A stretch of 14,007 nt of DNA from a bacterium (GCA_020626545.1 JAHKZS010000029.1:1-14007); one strand, 5' to 3'. Positions 1-7,322 are shown, numbered from the stretch's first letter. The notes: generated by a model from the sequence alone, not told the origin. Made by a program: numbers and translations.

Positions 1-47
1 GGTAACAATACCCATGCATAGCTGTTTTGGGTAACAACACCCATACA
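1..47. repeat. Two-copy direct repeat, 29-base spacing
   Basis: Two 18-base copies (1-18 and 30-47) share the pattern GGTAACAAYACCCATRCA, differing at two positions. Each core reads GGGT-six bases-ACCC in the second copy, so each could form a small hairpin. The array may continue left of the window. It lies just upstream of a terminator-like hairpin, so it is probably in the 3' part of an upstream transcript. Function unknown. Confidence 0.5.
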
Positions 48-63
48 CCGGAGATGGCTATAC

Positions 64-98
64 GAAAGCGGACGCGCTGATTGCGCGCGCTTTCTTGT
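64..98 (+). terminator. Probable rho-independent terminator of an upstream gene
   Basis: GAAAGCG (64-70) pairs with CGCTTTC (88-94). After a two-base GA bulge, CGCGC (73-77) pairs with GCGCG (83-87), leaving the loop TGATT. A short T-rich stretch follows (91-98). No gene ends inside the window before it, so the terminated unit lies to the left. Confidence 0.6.
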
Positions 99-141
99 AT
101 ATAAAGATATAAAATCGTACATAAACATTTTATCCGCCCGC

Positions 142-170
142 TTGATTAAAGCTTTTTATTGTGCTAAAAT
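142..170 (+). promoter_or_regulatory. SigA promoter of ddh with extended -10
   Basis: A -35 TTGATT (142-147), a 17-base spacer and a -10 TAAAAT (165-170) preceded by TGC (162-164), which makes an extended -10. Predicted transcription start is near 177, giving a leader of about 23 bases that carries AAAGGAG (186-192), 7 bases before the ddh ATG. Confidence 0.75.
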
Positions 171-199
171 AAAGGCGTAAAATTGAAAGGAGAGATACC

Positions 200-1180
200 A
201 TGAGTATTAAGATAGGAATTTTAGGTTACGGAAATCTCGGCCGAGGAGTAGAAGCCGCTATTAAGCAGAACCCCGACCTCGAGCTTACGGGCGTTTATAC
301 CCGCCGTAATCCCGCTGATTTAAAAATAAATACCGAAGGCGTAGCTGTGCGCTCGACCGCCGAGCTTGAAGCCGGCAGAGATGATATAGACGTGCTTATT
401 ATCTGCGGAGGTTCGGCTACCGATTTACCCGAAATGACTCCTAAATACGCCGAAATCTATAACGTAATCGACAGCTTCGATACCCACGCAAATATCCCCG
501 CGCATTTCTCGAACGTTGACGCCGCCGCTAAAAAGGGCGGAAAAGTCGGTATCATTTCTTGCGGATGGGATCCGGGAATGTTCTCCTTAAACCGTCTTTA
601 CGCTAGCTCAATCTTACCCGAGGGCAAGGACTATACCTTCTGGGGCAAGGGCGTAAGCCAGGGGCACTCCGACGCGATAAGAAGAATCGCCGGCGTAGTA
701 GACGCAAGACAGTATACTATCCCTGTAGAAGCTTCGGTCAACGCCGTTAGAGAGGGTAAAAACCCCGAGTTTACCACTAGAGAAAAACATACCCGCGAGT
801 GCTTCGTAGTAGCCGAGGACGGCGCGGACAAGGCTAAAATCGAGAACGAGATTAAAACTATGCCTAACTACTTCGCCGATTACGATACAACCGTTCACTT
901 TATCAGCGCCGAGGAAATGAAGCGCGACCACAGCGGACTTCCGCACGGCGGTTCGGTTATCTATTCGGGAACTACGGGCGAGGGTAACAACCACGTTATC
1001 GAGTACAGCTTAAAGCTCGACTCAAACCCCGAGTTCACAGGTTCGGTACTCGCCGCGTACGCGAGAGCCGCTTATAAGCTCAATAACGAGGGCATGTGCG
1101 GAGCTAAAACAGTATTCGATATAGCGCCCGCTTATTTAAGCGCTTTATCAGGCGAAGAAATCCGCAGTCATTTATTATAA
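200..1180 (+). CDS. ddh: meso-Diaminopimelate D-dehydrogenase
   Basis: Cytoplasmic NADPH-dependent enzyme that reductively aminates L-2-amino-6-oxopimelate (from tetrahydrodipicolinate) directly to meso-DAP, the precursor of lysine and of peptidoglycan cross-bridges. The 326-residue product is the family's usual length and closely resembles Corynebacterium Ddh as remembered. An N-terminal Rossmann motif GYGNLGRG is at residues 9-16. Further family segments are GWDPGMFS, TFWGKGVSQGHSDA, RECFVVA, TMPNYF and LPHGG. The start is fixed by AAAGGAG 7 bases upstream and by a promoter immediately before it. It stands alone as a transcription unit, with its own promoter and a terminator at 1202-1226, convergent with the HAD gene. 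It represents the one-step DAP route rather than the succinylase or acetylase branches; no other lysine gene lies in the window. Nothing looks broken. Confidence 0.96.
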   Translation: MSIKIGILGYGNLGRGVEAAIKQNPDLELTGVYTRRNPADLKINTEGVAVRSTAELEAGRDDIDVLIICGGSATDLPEMTPKYAEIYNVIDSFDTHANIPAHFSNVDAAAKKGGKVGIISCGWDPGMFSLNRLYASSILPEGKDYTFWGKGVSQGHSDAIRRIAGVVDARQYTIPVEASVNAVREGKNPEFTTREKHTRECFVVAEDGADKAKIENEIKTMPNYFADYDTTVHFISAEEMKRDHSGLPHGGSVIYSGTTGEGNNHVIEYSLKLDSNPEFTGSVLAAYARAAYKLNNEGMCGAKTVFDIAPAYLSALSGEEIRSHLL

Positions 1181-1201
1181 GTTTACAAACTCTATAGAAA
1201 C

Positions 1202-1226
1202 AGGGCAGTTCATCGAACTGCCCTTT
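1202..1226 (+). terminator. Terminator of ddh
   Basis: A perfect 10-base stem, AGGGCAGTTC (1202-1211) with GAACTGCCCT (1215-1224), is followed by TTTATGTTTT. It sits 22 bases after the ddh stop codon. The T-tract is interrupted, so strength is uncertain. Confidence 0.8.
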
Positions 1227-1276
1227 ATGTTTTGCAAAAAAGTTTAACTAATCAGTTATAGACATTGTGATAAATC

Positions 1277-1304
1277 TATATCCTACATCCTATATCCTAC
1301 ACCC
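1277..1304. repeat. 14-base tandem duplication at the 3' end of the HAD gene
   Basis: TATATCCTACATCC (1277-1290) is followed directly by TATATCCTACACCC (1291-1304), with one mismatch, and then by a partial TACTCC that lies within the stop region of the minus-strand gene. It looks like a small tandem duplication; no function can be assigned. Confidence 0.6.
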
Positions 1305-2035
1305 TACTCCTTAACAATCAACTCTTTAATTTTAAACACATCCCCGTCCATAACCTTAAAGTCGGCTAAGAGCTTACCATTAATCTCGGGGCTTATGCTC
1401 TGGTGAATGTACAGCGCGCTAAGCCCGGCTTCCTTAGCTCCTTTTATATCCGAAATATAGTCGTTGCCGATCATAATGGTTTCGCCGCGGTCAAGGTTAT
1501 ACCTATTAATTAGCGTGTCGTAATAATGCTTATCGGGCTTAGAGCATTCCTCGTCTGAGCTAATTATTATGCCGTCGAAATAAGGCGTAAGCCCAAACAT
1601 ATTAAGCTCGTTTTCGGTAAATTTGCGCTGAGCGTTCGAGAGCAGATAGATTTTCTTACCCTTGGCTTTAAGTGTGTCGAGCAGTTCGATAACGCCGTCG
1701 TAAAGCTTTATGTACTTGGTCGAGTAACATCTAAACGCCGTACATATAAAGTCGATTTCCCGAGCGGTAGCCTTAACGCCCTTAGCGGTAAAAAGCTTTT
1801 TGAACACCTTTTCTATCTTTATATCTATTACGCTGTATTCCGGAAATTTTCTCCTGACTCTTGCTTTTTCCTTTTCCACATAATCGCAGTAAGCCTTGTT
1901 GATTTCCTTAGCGGTATATACCGCGCCTTTATAATGGTATAGAATAGCGAGCTTTTTCCAAAGCTTAATATCCCACTCGTTAGTATTTATATCTATAAGC
2001 GTTCCGTATAAGTCGAAAACATAATTTTTAAACAT
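1304..2035 (-). CDS. HAD-superfamily hydrolase, subfamily IA
   Basis: Predicted cytoplasmic 243-residue HAD hydrolase; substrate unknown. Motif I is DLYGT (D8 nucleophile), motif II is LLSNAQ, motif III is the lysine in CSKPDKHYYD, and motif IV is IGNDYISD, the usual acidic Mg site. A helical cap lies between motifs I and II. The second motif I aspartate of typical HAD phosphatases is Tyr here, the pattern also seen in L-2-haloacid dehalogenases, yet motif IV is phosphatase-like. Similar DLYGT proteins are common in Clostridia. The start was set at 2035 because AAGGAG lies about 7 bases upstream. A start at 2053 would place that RBS inside the gene and only a few bases after the predicted transcription start. 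The gene is divergent from nth and convergent with ddh. Confidence 0.85.
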   Translation of the reverse strand: MFKNYVFDLYGTLIDINTNEWDIKLWKKLAILYHYKGAVYTAKEINKAYCDYVEKEKARVRRKFPEYSVIDIKIEKVFKKLFTAKGVKATAREIDFICTAFRCYSTKYIKLYDGVIELLDTLKAKGKKIYLLSNAQRKFTENELNMFGLTPYFDGIIISSDEECSKPDKHYYDTLINRYNLDRGETIMIGNDYISDIKGAKEAGLSALYIHQSISPEINGKLLADFKVMDGDVFKIKELIVKE

Positions 2036-2063
2036 AGCTTTTCTCCTTTTCATCTATATATAA

Positions 2064-2092
2064 ATTTTACCCTCAAAAAAAGCGTGTGTCAA
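2064..2092 (-). promoter_or_regulatory. SigA promoter of the HAD gene
   Basis: Read on the minus strand: consensus -35 TTGACA (2092-2087), exactly 17 bases, then -10 TAAAAT (2069-2064). Transcription would start near 2057, giving a leader of about 22 bases containing AAAAGGAG before the ATG at 2035. Confidence 0.8.
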
Positions 2093-2095
2093 CTG

Positions 2096-2124
2096 TTTTA
2101 ATTTATTTTAAAGTATGTTAAAAT
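2096..2124 (+). promoter_or_regulatory. Putative extended -10 promoter of nth
   Basis: TGT then TAAAAT (2116-2124) forms an extended -10; the -35 region TTTTAA (2096-2101, 17-base spacer) is poor. Transcription would start near 2131, after the ATG at 2115, which argues for the downstream ATG at 2145 as the nth start. Its -35 lies only 3 bases from the -35 of the divergent HAD promoter. Confidence 0.5.
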
Positions 2125-2144
2125 GTAGGCAAGGATGTGGGATT

Positions 2145-2771
2145 ATGACTAAAAAACAAATCGCCGAAAAAGCCGTACAAGCTCTGAAAAACGAATACCC
2201 AGACGCAATATGTTCGCTGACTTACACCGATCCGCTTCAGCTTTTGGTAGCGACAAGGCTCGCCGCTCAATGTACTGACGCGAGGGTTAATATGGTAACG
2301 CCTGCGCTTTTCGAGAGATATACCTGCGCGAAAGACTTCGCCGACTCAACTCCCGAGGAAGTTTCCGAGTATATAAAGAGCTGCGGACTTTATAAGACTA
2401 AAAGCCGTGATATTGTAAACCTGGGAAAGATGCTAGTCGAGGATTTCGACTCAGAGGTTCCCGATAATATCGACGATCTTATTAAACTACCCGGAATCGG
2501 GCGGAAAACCGCTAATCTTATTATGGGCGATATTTACGGCAAACCCGCCGTAGTGGTGGATACGCACTGTATCCGCCTGACTAAACGCCTTGGTCTGCAC
2601 AATATCAAGGACGCTAAAAAGATAGAGTTTATTTTAAGAGATATTTTACCTCCCGAGGAGAGTAACGATTTTTGCCACCGCTTAGTTCTCCACGGACGGG
2701 CCGTCTGTACCGCGAGAAAAGCTTACTGCGAAAAATGTTGTATGAGCGGTTTTTGCCCGAAAAAGATTTAA
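2145..2771 (+). CDS. nth: Endonuclease III, DNA glycosylase/AP lyase
   Basis: Base-excision repair enzyme that removes oxidised pyrimidines and nicks the abasic site. The product is 208 residues, close to the E. coli enzyme. The helix-hairpin-helix motif LPGIGRKTA begins at residue 115 and contains the catalytic Lys121 (E. coli Lys120). The catalytic aspartate is Asp139 in VVVDTHC (E. coli Asp138). The 4Fe-4S cluster ligands are C188-x6-C195-x2-C198-x5-C204. An in-frame ATG at 2115 would add ten residues (MLKCRQGCGI), but it overlaps the likely -10 promoter element. The ATG at 2145 has AAGGA upstream and gives the normal family N-terminus. The gene is divergent from the HAD gene and ends 137 bases before the minD-like gene, which has its own promoter. 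Confidence 0.95.
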   Translation: MTKKQIAEKAVQALKNEYPDAICSLTYTDPLQLLVATRLAAQCTDARVNMVTPALFERYTCAKDFADSTPEEVSEYIKSCGLYKTKSRDIVNLGKMLVEDFDSEVPDNIDDLIKLPGIGRKTANLIMGDIYGKPAVVVDTHCIRLTKRLGLHNIKDAKKIEFILRDILPPEESNDFCHRLVLHGRAVCTARKAYCEKCCMSGFCPKKI

Positions 2772-2802
2772 TACTAAGTACCTTTTTATCATTACTTAGT
2801 AT
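2771..2802. repeat. 10-base inverted repeat after nth
   Basis: ATACTAAGTA (2771-2780) and TACTTAGTAT (2793-2802) are perfect inverted copies around a 12-base loop. The stem starts at the last base of the nth stop codon. It is AT-rich and lacks a T-tract on its 3' side, so it is at best a weak terminator; it could also be a binding site. Confidence 0.5.
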
Positions 2803-2862
2803 AATCGGCAATTTAACTAATAAAACGCTGTTAATTTTGTTCAATAAAATTGACTAAATCAC

Positions 2863-2891
2863 TTGCTCTTTCGTTTAATTTGTGGTAATAT
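2863..2891 (+). promoter_or_regulatory. SigA promoter of the minD-like gene, extended -10
   Basis: A -35 TTGCTC (2863-2868), 17 bases, then TAATAT (2886-2891) preceded by TGG (2883-2885). Transcription would start near 2898, only about 11 bases before the ATG at 2909 and at the edge of the GAGGT ribosome binding site (2898-2902). This gives a very short leader. Confidence 0.65.
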
Positions 2892-2908
2892 GTAGTCGAG
2901 GTAGTGTT

Positions 2909-3649
2909 ATGAACGACGTTATTGTAGTAGCATCGGGAAAAGGCGGAACCGGTAAAAGCACCGTTTGCGTGGGACTTGCCGTTGCTTTGGTAAAACAGAA
3001 CAAGAGGGTTTTGCTGATAGACTGCGATTGCGGTATGCGTGGAATAGACCTTATGCTCGATGTCGAGGAGGAAATCCTTTTCGACTGCTCGGATGTAATT
3101 TGCGGTAACTGCAAACCCCGCGACGCGGTGTATCCGAGTCGTAATTTAAACGAGCTGCATTTAATGGCGGCTCCGTTCGATACCGATAACGAAATCAGCC
3201 CGTCTGTGTTTAAACAGATGGTGGACGAGCTTAAAAGCGACTACGACTATGTTATAATCGACTCGCCCGCGGGTATCGGTTCGGGCTTTGCTACCGCGGC
3301 GGCTCCCGCCGAAAGCGCGCTTATCGTAACTAACGCCGAACCTACAAGCTTACGCGGAGCTGTTAAAATCCGTACTAAGCTAAAGAGCTTAAATATCGAC
3401 GATATAAGGCTCGTTATAAATCGTTTCGACCGCAAACAGTTCGAACAGAACGCCTGTTACGAGGATTTGGACGACGTAATCGACGTAGTAGGGGTGAGGC
3501 TTATCGCTCTAGTGCCCTACGACGGACGGCTCAGCGCTATGTTCCAAAACGGATTCGCAGGGCTTAACTGGTCTCCCGCCGTTACGGTTTTCGACTGTTT
3601 AGCTAAACGCGTCAGCGGAATTAACGTACCGCTGGCTTATACGGGTTAA
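2909..3649 (+). CDS. MinD/ParA-family ATPase (MinD-like)
   Basis: P-loop ATPase of the MinD/Mrp/ParA group, which typically dimerises on ATP and positions cell components. The 246-residue product has a deviant Walker A, GKGGTGKST, with Lys11 and Lys16 as in MinD. Switch I is IDCDCGMRGIDLML (Asp38, Asp40) and Walker B is VIIDSPAGIG (Asp118), very close to MinD's DSPAGIE. The C-terminus (AKRVSGINVPLAYTG) lacks the amphipathic membrane-targeting helix that ends classical MinD, and no minC or minE lies beside it. A role in division-site placement is therefore only an inference. The GTG at 2882 was rejected as start because it lies in the promoter; the ATG at 2909 has GAGGT 6 bases upstream. It is followed by mgsA 64 bases later, probably co-transcribed. 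Confidence 0.82.
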   Translation: MNDVIVVASGKGGTGKSTVCVGLAVALVKQNKRVLLIDCDCGMRGIDLMLDVEEEILFDCSDVICGNCKPRDAVYPSRNLNELHLMAAPFDTDNEISPSVFKQMVDELKSDYDYVIIDSPAGIGSGFATAAAPAESALIVTNAEPTSLRGAVKIRTKLKSLNIDDIRLVINRFDRKQFEQNACYEDLDDVIDVVGVRLIALVPYDGRLSAMFQNGFAGLNWSPAVTVFDCLAKRVSGINVPLAYTG

Positions 3650-3713
3650 CTACAATATATTATATAGTATAGATTTAGAATAGATTAGATTTAGGAGTAA
3701 ATGGAGGTTAAGT

Positions 3714-4109
3714 ATGAATATTGCGCTTATTGCCCATGACGAAAAGAAGGAATTAATGATTCAGTTTTGTATAGCTTACTGCGGTATCTTGAGCAGAAAC
3801 AATCTCTGCGCTACAGGTACTACGGGTAAAATCGTTTCCGAGGCTACGGGACTTGAAATAACAGGCTTTTTAGCGGGCTCTCAGGGCGGCGACCAGCAGA
3901 TTGCCGCGCGTATCGCTTGTAACGAGATTGATATGCTCCTGTTCTTCCGCGATCCGCTTAACCCTAAGCCCAACGAGCCTAACGATATGAATCTTTTAAG
4001 ACTTTGCGATATGCATAATATCCCCGTCGCGACCAATATCGCTACAGCCGAGGTGCTTATCCACGGTCTTGAGAGAGGCGACCTTGACTGGAGAAATATT
4101 ATAAAGTAA
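3714..4109 (+). CDS. mgsA: Methylglyoxal synthase (divergent active site)
   Basis: The family converts dihydroxyacetone phosphate to methylglyoxal and phosphate, a glycolytic bypass that frees phosphate. The 131-residue product has the family length and aligns without gaps. IALIAHD carries His8/Asp9 (E. coli His19/Asp20), TGTTG is at 34-38, GGDQQ carries catalytic Asp60 (E. coli Asp71), and Asp80 (E. coli Asp91) is kept. The usual PHEPD/PHDPD segment reads PNEPN, so Asn87 and Asn90 occupy the places of E. coli His98 and Asp101. The fold assignment is secure; full catalytic activity is not. GGAGG (3703-3707) lies 6 bases before the ATG. The gene follows the minD-like gene and precedes hisS, separated from hisS by a hairpin at 4127-4146. 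Confidence 0.9.
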   Translation: MNIALIAHDEKKELMIQFCIAYCGILSRNNLCATGTTGKIVSEATGLEITGFLAGSQGGDQQIAARIACNEIDMLLFFRDPLNPKPNEPNDMNLLRLCDMHNIPVATNIATAEVLIHGLERGDLDWRNIIK

Positions 4110-4126
4110 AATAATAAAGTTGCTAA

Positions 4127-4154
4127 AGGGCGGCGTAGGCTGCCCTATAGTTTT
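4127..4154 (+). terminator. Hairpin between mgsA and hisS, weak terminator or attenuator
   Basis: AGGGCGGC (4127-4134) pairs with GCTGCCCT (4139-4146), one G-U included, around the loop GTAG. Only a four-T run (4151-4154) follows after ATAG. It may be a leaky terminator, letting some mgsA transcription reach hisS. No T-box elements were seen in the 72-base gap, and no convincing separate hisS promoter. Confidence 0.5.
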
Positions 4155-4181
4155 GTAATTTAGAAAATTCGGAGGAGTTTT

Positions 4182-5477
4182 ATGGGAGTAATTACAAAGA
4201 AGATAAAAGGAACGGAAGATGTTCTGCCTAAGCAGAGCTACCGTTGGCAGTTTGTCGAAAATATAATGAGGGAAGAAGCGGCTAATTTCGGATTTAAAGA
4301 AATCCGCACGCCTGTATTTGAGCATACTGAGCTTTTCGCCCGAGGCGTAGGTCAGACTACCGACGTTGTCCAAAAGGAGATGTACACCTTCGATACTAAG
4401 GGCGGCGAAAGCGTCACCCTAAGACCCGAGGGCACCGCCGGAGCGGCGAGAGCCGTGCTCGAGCATTCGCTGCCTAACGAGGGGCTTCCGATTAAAGCGT
4501 ACTACCTTACCTCCTGCTACCGCTACGAAAAGCCCCAGGCGGGACGTTTAAGAGAGTTCCACCAGTTCGGTATCGAGGAGTACGGAACTTCCTCGCCCGT
4601 AGCCGACGCCGAGGTTATCTCGCTCGCGGCTTCTATCTTTAAGAGATTACAGATAAAGGATCTCCACCTCGAAATAAACTCAATCGGCTGTCCGCACTGC
4701 CGTCCTAAATACAACGAGGCTTTAAAGGAGTATTTCTCGCGGTATAAGGACAAGCTCTGCGGTAACTGTTTGAACCGTCTTGAAAAAAACCCGATGAGAT
4801 TAATCGACTGTAAGGTTCCTTTCTGTCACGAAATAGCCGAGAACGCGCCGAGTATTCTCGACTATCTCTGCGAGGAGTGCGAGGAGCATTTTGAACAGGT
4901 TAAAAAATATCTCGCCGTTTCGGGAATTGAATATAAGGTGAACCCGACTATCGTCCGCGGACTTGATTACTATACAAAAACCGTTTTCGAGTTTGTGTCC
5001 GACGCTATCGGAAGCCAGGGCACAGTCTGCGGCGGAGGACGTTACGACGGACTTATCGAGGAACTCGGCGGCGCGAGCTTGCCGTCGCTCGGTTACGCGA
5101 TGGGAATTGAGCGTCTGCTTATGGTTATGGAAAATCAGGGTATCGAAATACCTAAGCCCGAAAACTGCGCGCTTTACGTAGCGGGGCTCGGCGATAAGGC
5201 TCAGCTTAAAGCCTACGAAATAGTTAATACAATCAGAAAGAGCGGACTTTCCGCCGAGTGCGACGTTGTAGGACGAGGACTGAGAGCCCAGATGAAGTAC
5301 GCCGATAAAATCGGCGCGGCGTTCAGTATGGTTCTCGGCGATAACGAGCTCGAGGAAAATCTCGCTAAGGTAAAGAATATGACCAGCGGAGAAACTACGG
5401 AAATCGCTTTGGACGACAGCTTTGCGGTTAAGTTTTCCTCGTTATATATGGCGTCAAAATTTGAGAATTTGGAGTAA
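4182..5477 (+). CDS. hisS: Histidyl-tRNA synthetase
   Basis: Class II synthetase charging tRNA-His with histidine in the cytoplasm. The product is 431 residues, normal for the bacterial enzyme. The N-terminus carries IKGTEDVLP. Motif 2 is YRYEKPQAGRLREFHQFGIE around residues 113-132. The histidine signature RGLDYYT starts at Arg259, the catalytic arginine region. Motif 3 is GIERL near 308-312, followed by the C-terminal anticodon-binding domain. The insertion domain has CPHC, CGNC and CEEC pairs, normal for Firmicute HisRS. GGAGG lies upstream of the ATG at 4182. The gene ends 5 bases before aspS, and the aspS ribosome binding site overlaps its 3' end, so the two form the familiar hisS-aspS operon with likely coupled translation. 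Confidence 0.97.
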   Translation: MGVITKKIKGTEDVLPKQSYRWQFVENIMREEAANFGFKEIRTPVFEHTELFARGVGQTTDVVQKEMYTFDTKGGESVTLRPEGTAGAARAVLEHSLPNEGLPIKAYYLTSCYRYEKPQAGRLREFHQFGIEEYGTSSPVADAEVISLAASIFKRLQIKDLHLEINSIGCPHCRPKYNEALKEYFSRYKDKLCGNCLNRLEKNPMRLIDCKVPFCHEIAENAPSILDYLCEECEEHFEQVKKYLAVSGIEYKVNPTIVRGLDYYTKTVFEFVSDAIGSQGTVCGGGRYDGLIEELGGASLPSLGYAMGIERLLMVMENQGIEIPKPENCALYVAGLGDKAQLKAYEIVNTIRKSGLSAECDVVGRGLRAQMKYADKIGAAFSMVLGDNELEENLAKVKNMTSGETTEIALDDSFAVKFSSLYMASKFENLE

Positions 5478-5482
5478 TAGAT

Positions 5483-7276
5483 ATGGCAGAATTTATGACA
5501 GGTCTTAAAAGGACTGATATGTGCGGAGATTTAAGAATTTCCGACGTTGGAAAAGAAGTAACGCTTTTCGGCTGGGTTCAGCGCCAGCGTGATTTAGGCC
5601 AGCTTATATTTATCGACTTGCGCGACCGCACCGGTATCGTACAGCTCGCCTTTTCGGACGAAACCGATAAGGAGATTTTCGAGAAAGCGGCTTCCTGCCG
5701 AAGCGAGTTTGTCTTAGGCGTAAAGGGAACGGTTGCCGAAAGAAGCGCCAAGACCGATAAAATCCCTACGGGCGATATCGAAATTCAGGTAAACGAGCTT
5801 AGAATACTCTCTAAGGCTCAGACTCCGCCTTTCGAGATTCTCGACGAAACTAAAACAGGCGAGGAGCTTCGCCTTAAATACCGTTATCTCGATTTACGCC
5901 GTAAGCCCTTGCAGGATAACCTTATTATGCGAAGCAAAATCGCAAAGGTAGCGAGGGATTACTTCTACGAGAACGGCTTTATCGAGATAGAAACCCCGAT
6001 GATGATTAAATCTACCCCCGAGGGCGCGCGCGATTATCTTGTACCGTCAAGAATCCATCAGGGCAAGTTCTACGCGCTTCCGCAGTCGCCCCAGATTTAC
6101 AAACAGCTGTTGATGCTTTCGGGCTTCGACCGTTATATCCAGCTCGCGAGATGTTTTAGAGACGAAGACTTAAGAGCCGACCGCCAGCCCGAGTTCACCC
6201 AGATTGATATGGAGCTGAGCTTCGCGGATATGGACGAGATTATGGATATTAACGAAGGCTTTTTCGTAAGACTGTTTGACGAAGTTCTCGGCGAAAAGCT
6301 CGAAACTCCGTTTACCAAGATGAGCTACGAGGAAGCTATGAACCGTTTCGGCTCAGATAAACCCGATGTTCGTTTCGGTATGGAGATTCAGGATATTTCC
6401 GAGCTCGTTAAGGACAGCGATTTCGGCGTATTCAGCAACCCGATTAAAGCGGGCGGCTCGGTGCGCTGTATCGTAGCTAAAGACGCCGCTAAGGTTTATA
6501 CCCGTAAAGAAATAGATAAGCTCACCGAGTATGTGCGCGGTATCGGCGCTAAGGGTTTGGCGTTTGTACGTTGGGTTGAGGACGAGCCGTCCTGTTCGTT
6601 TAAAAAGTTTATGAAAGAGGGCGAGCTTGAGGCTATTCTCGATAAGGTCGGCGCTGAAAAAGGCGACGTTGTACTTATCGTAGCCGATAAAAACAGCGTA
6701 ACGCTCCCTGTACTCGGCGCGTTAAGACTTACCGTGGCTAAAAGGCTCGATATTATCCCCGATACATTTAAGTTCGTTTGGATAGTAGACTTCCCGTTCT
6801 TCGAGTTCGACGAGGAGAGCGGAGAATGGGTGGCTATGCACCATCCGTTCACTATGCCGAGGGAGGATTGTCTCGAGTATCTCGATAACGAGGAAGATAA
6901 AGGCAAGGTTATCGCTAAAGCCTACGACCTTACCCTCAACGGTACGGAGCTAAGTTCGGGATCTATCCGTATTACCGACTATGAACTCCAGCAAAAGATG
7001 TTCCGCGCGCTTAAAATGAGCGACGAGGAAATAGAAGCTAAATTCGGGTTCCTCGTAGAAGCTTATAAATACGGCGCTCCGCCCCACGGAGGTATGGGTA
7101 TCGGTTTAGACCGTGTAACAATGCTTCTCTGCAAAGCCGAAAGCTTGCGCGACGTTACCGCCTTCCCGAAGGTTCAGAACGCATCCGAGCTTATGAGCAG
7201 TTGTCCGTCCGAGGTGGACGAGGAGAGCTTAGAGGTTTTAGGCCTCGAAATCAAACCCCGGGTTGAAGAAAACTAA
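5483..7276 (+). CDS. aspS: Aspartyl-tRNA synthetase, bacterial type
   Basis: Class IIb synthetase charging tRNA-Asp. The 597-residue length is typical of the bacterial form with the GAD insertion domain. An N-terminal OB fold binds the anticodon (GWVQRQRDLGQLIFIDLRDR, residues 30-49). The flipping-loop region YALPQSPQ comes next, then motif 2 FRDEDLRADRQPEFTQ near 222-237. The GAD domain lies in the middle of the protein, and motif 3 GIGLDRVTML is near 539-548. Leu38 in RDLGQ falls where non-discriminating bacterial AspRS enzymes usually carry His, which suggests a discriminating enzyme that charges only tRNA-Asp (inference from a remembered alignment). GGAG (5471-5474), 8 bases upstream and inside the end of hisS, sets the start. 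A strong terminator follows at 7293-7322. Confidence 0.97.
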   Translation: MAEFMTGLKRTDMCGDLRISDVGKEVTLFGWVQRQRDLGQLIFIDLRDRTGIVQLAFSDETDKEIFEKAASCRSEFVLGVKGTVAERSAKTDKIPTGDIEIQVNELRILSKAQTPPFEILDETKTGEELRLKYRYLDLRRKPLQDNLIMRSKIAKVARDYFYENGFIEIETPMMIKSTPEGARDYLVPSRIHQGKFYALPQSPQIYKQLLMLSGFDRYIQLARCFRDEDLRADRQPEFTQIDMELSFADMDEIMDINEGFFVRLFDEVLGEKLETPFTKMSYEEAMNRFGSDKPDVRFGMEIQDISELVKDSDFGVFSNPIKAGGSVRCIVAKDAAKVYTRKEIDKLTEYVRGIGAKGLAFVRWVEDEPSCSFKKFMKEGELEAILDKVGAEKGDVVLIVADKNSVTLPVLGALRLTVAKRLDIIPDTFKFVWIVDFPFFEFDEESGEWVAMHHPFTMPREDCLEYLDNEEDKGKVIAKAYDLTLNGTELSSGSIRITDYELQQKMFRALKMSDEEIEAKFGFLVEAYKYGAPPHGGMGIGLDRVTMLLCKAESLRDVTAFPKVQNASELMSSCPSEVDEESLEVLGLEIKPRVEEN

Positions 7277-7292
7277 TCTATATATTAATGGA

Positions 7293-7322
7293 AAGGCAGG
7301 CTGAAAAAAGCCTGTCTTTTTT
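7293..7322 (+). terminator. Terminator of the hisS-aspS operon
   Basis: A ten-base stem, AAGGCAGGCT (7293-7302) with AGCCTGTCTT (7309-7318), one G-U pair included, has the loop GAAAAA and a T-tract through 7322. It starts 17 bases after the aspS stop. Confidence 0.9.

Noticed and set aside
1..47. CRISPR array fragment
   Set aside because: Repeats of 18 bases with an 11-base gap, two copies only, and no cas genes do not fit.
614..994. 126-codon minus-strand open frame inside ddh
   Set aside because: It is the complement of a clearly conserved ddh coding sequence and has no start signals of its own; similar shadows inside hisS, aspS, gltX and minD were dropped for the same reason.
2115..2144. 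Ten-residue N-terminal extension of endonuclease III
   Set aside because: It overlaps the likely -10 element, has no ribosome binding site, and goes beyond the family's normal N-terminus.
3650..3713. Separate promoter for mgsA within the AGATTTAG-like short repeats
   Set aside because: TAGAAT-like words occur but no -35 is at a sensible spacing; co-transcription with the minD-like gene is simpler.
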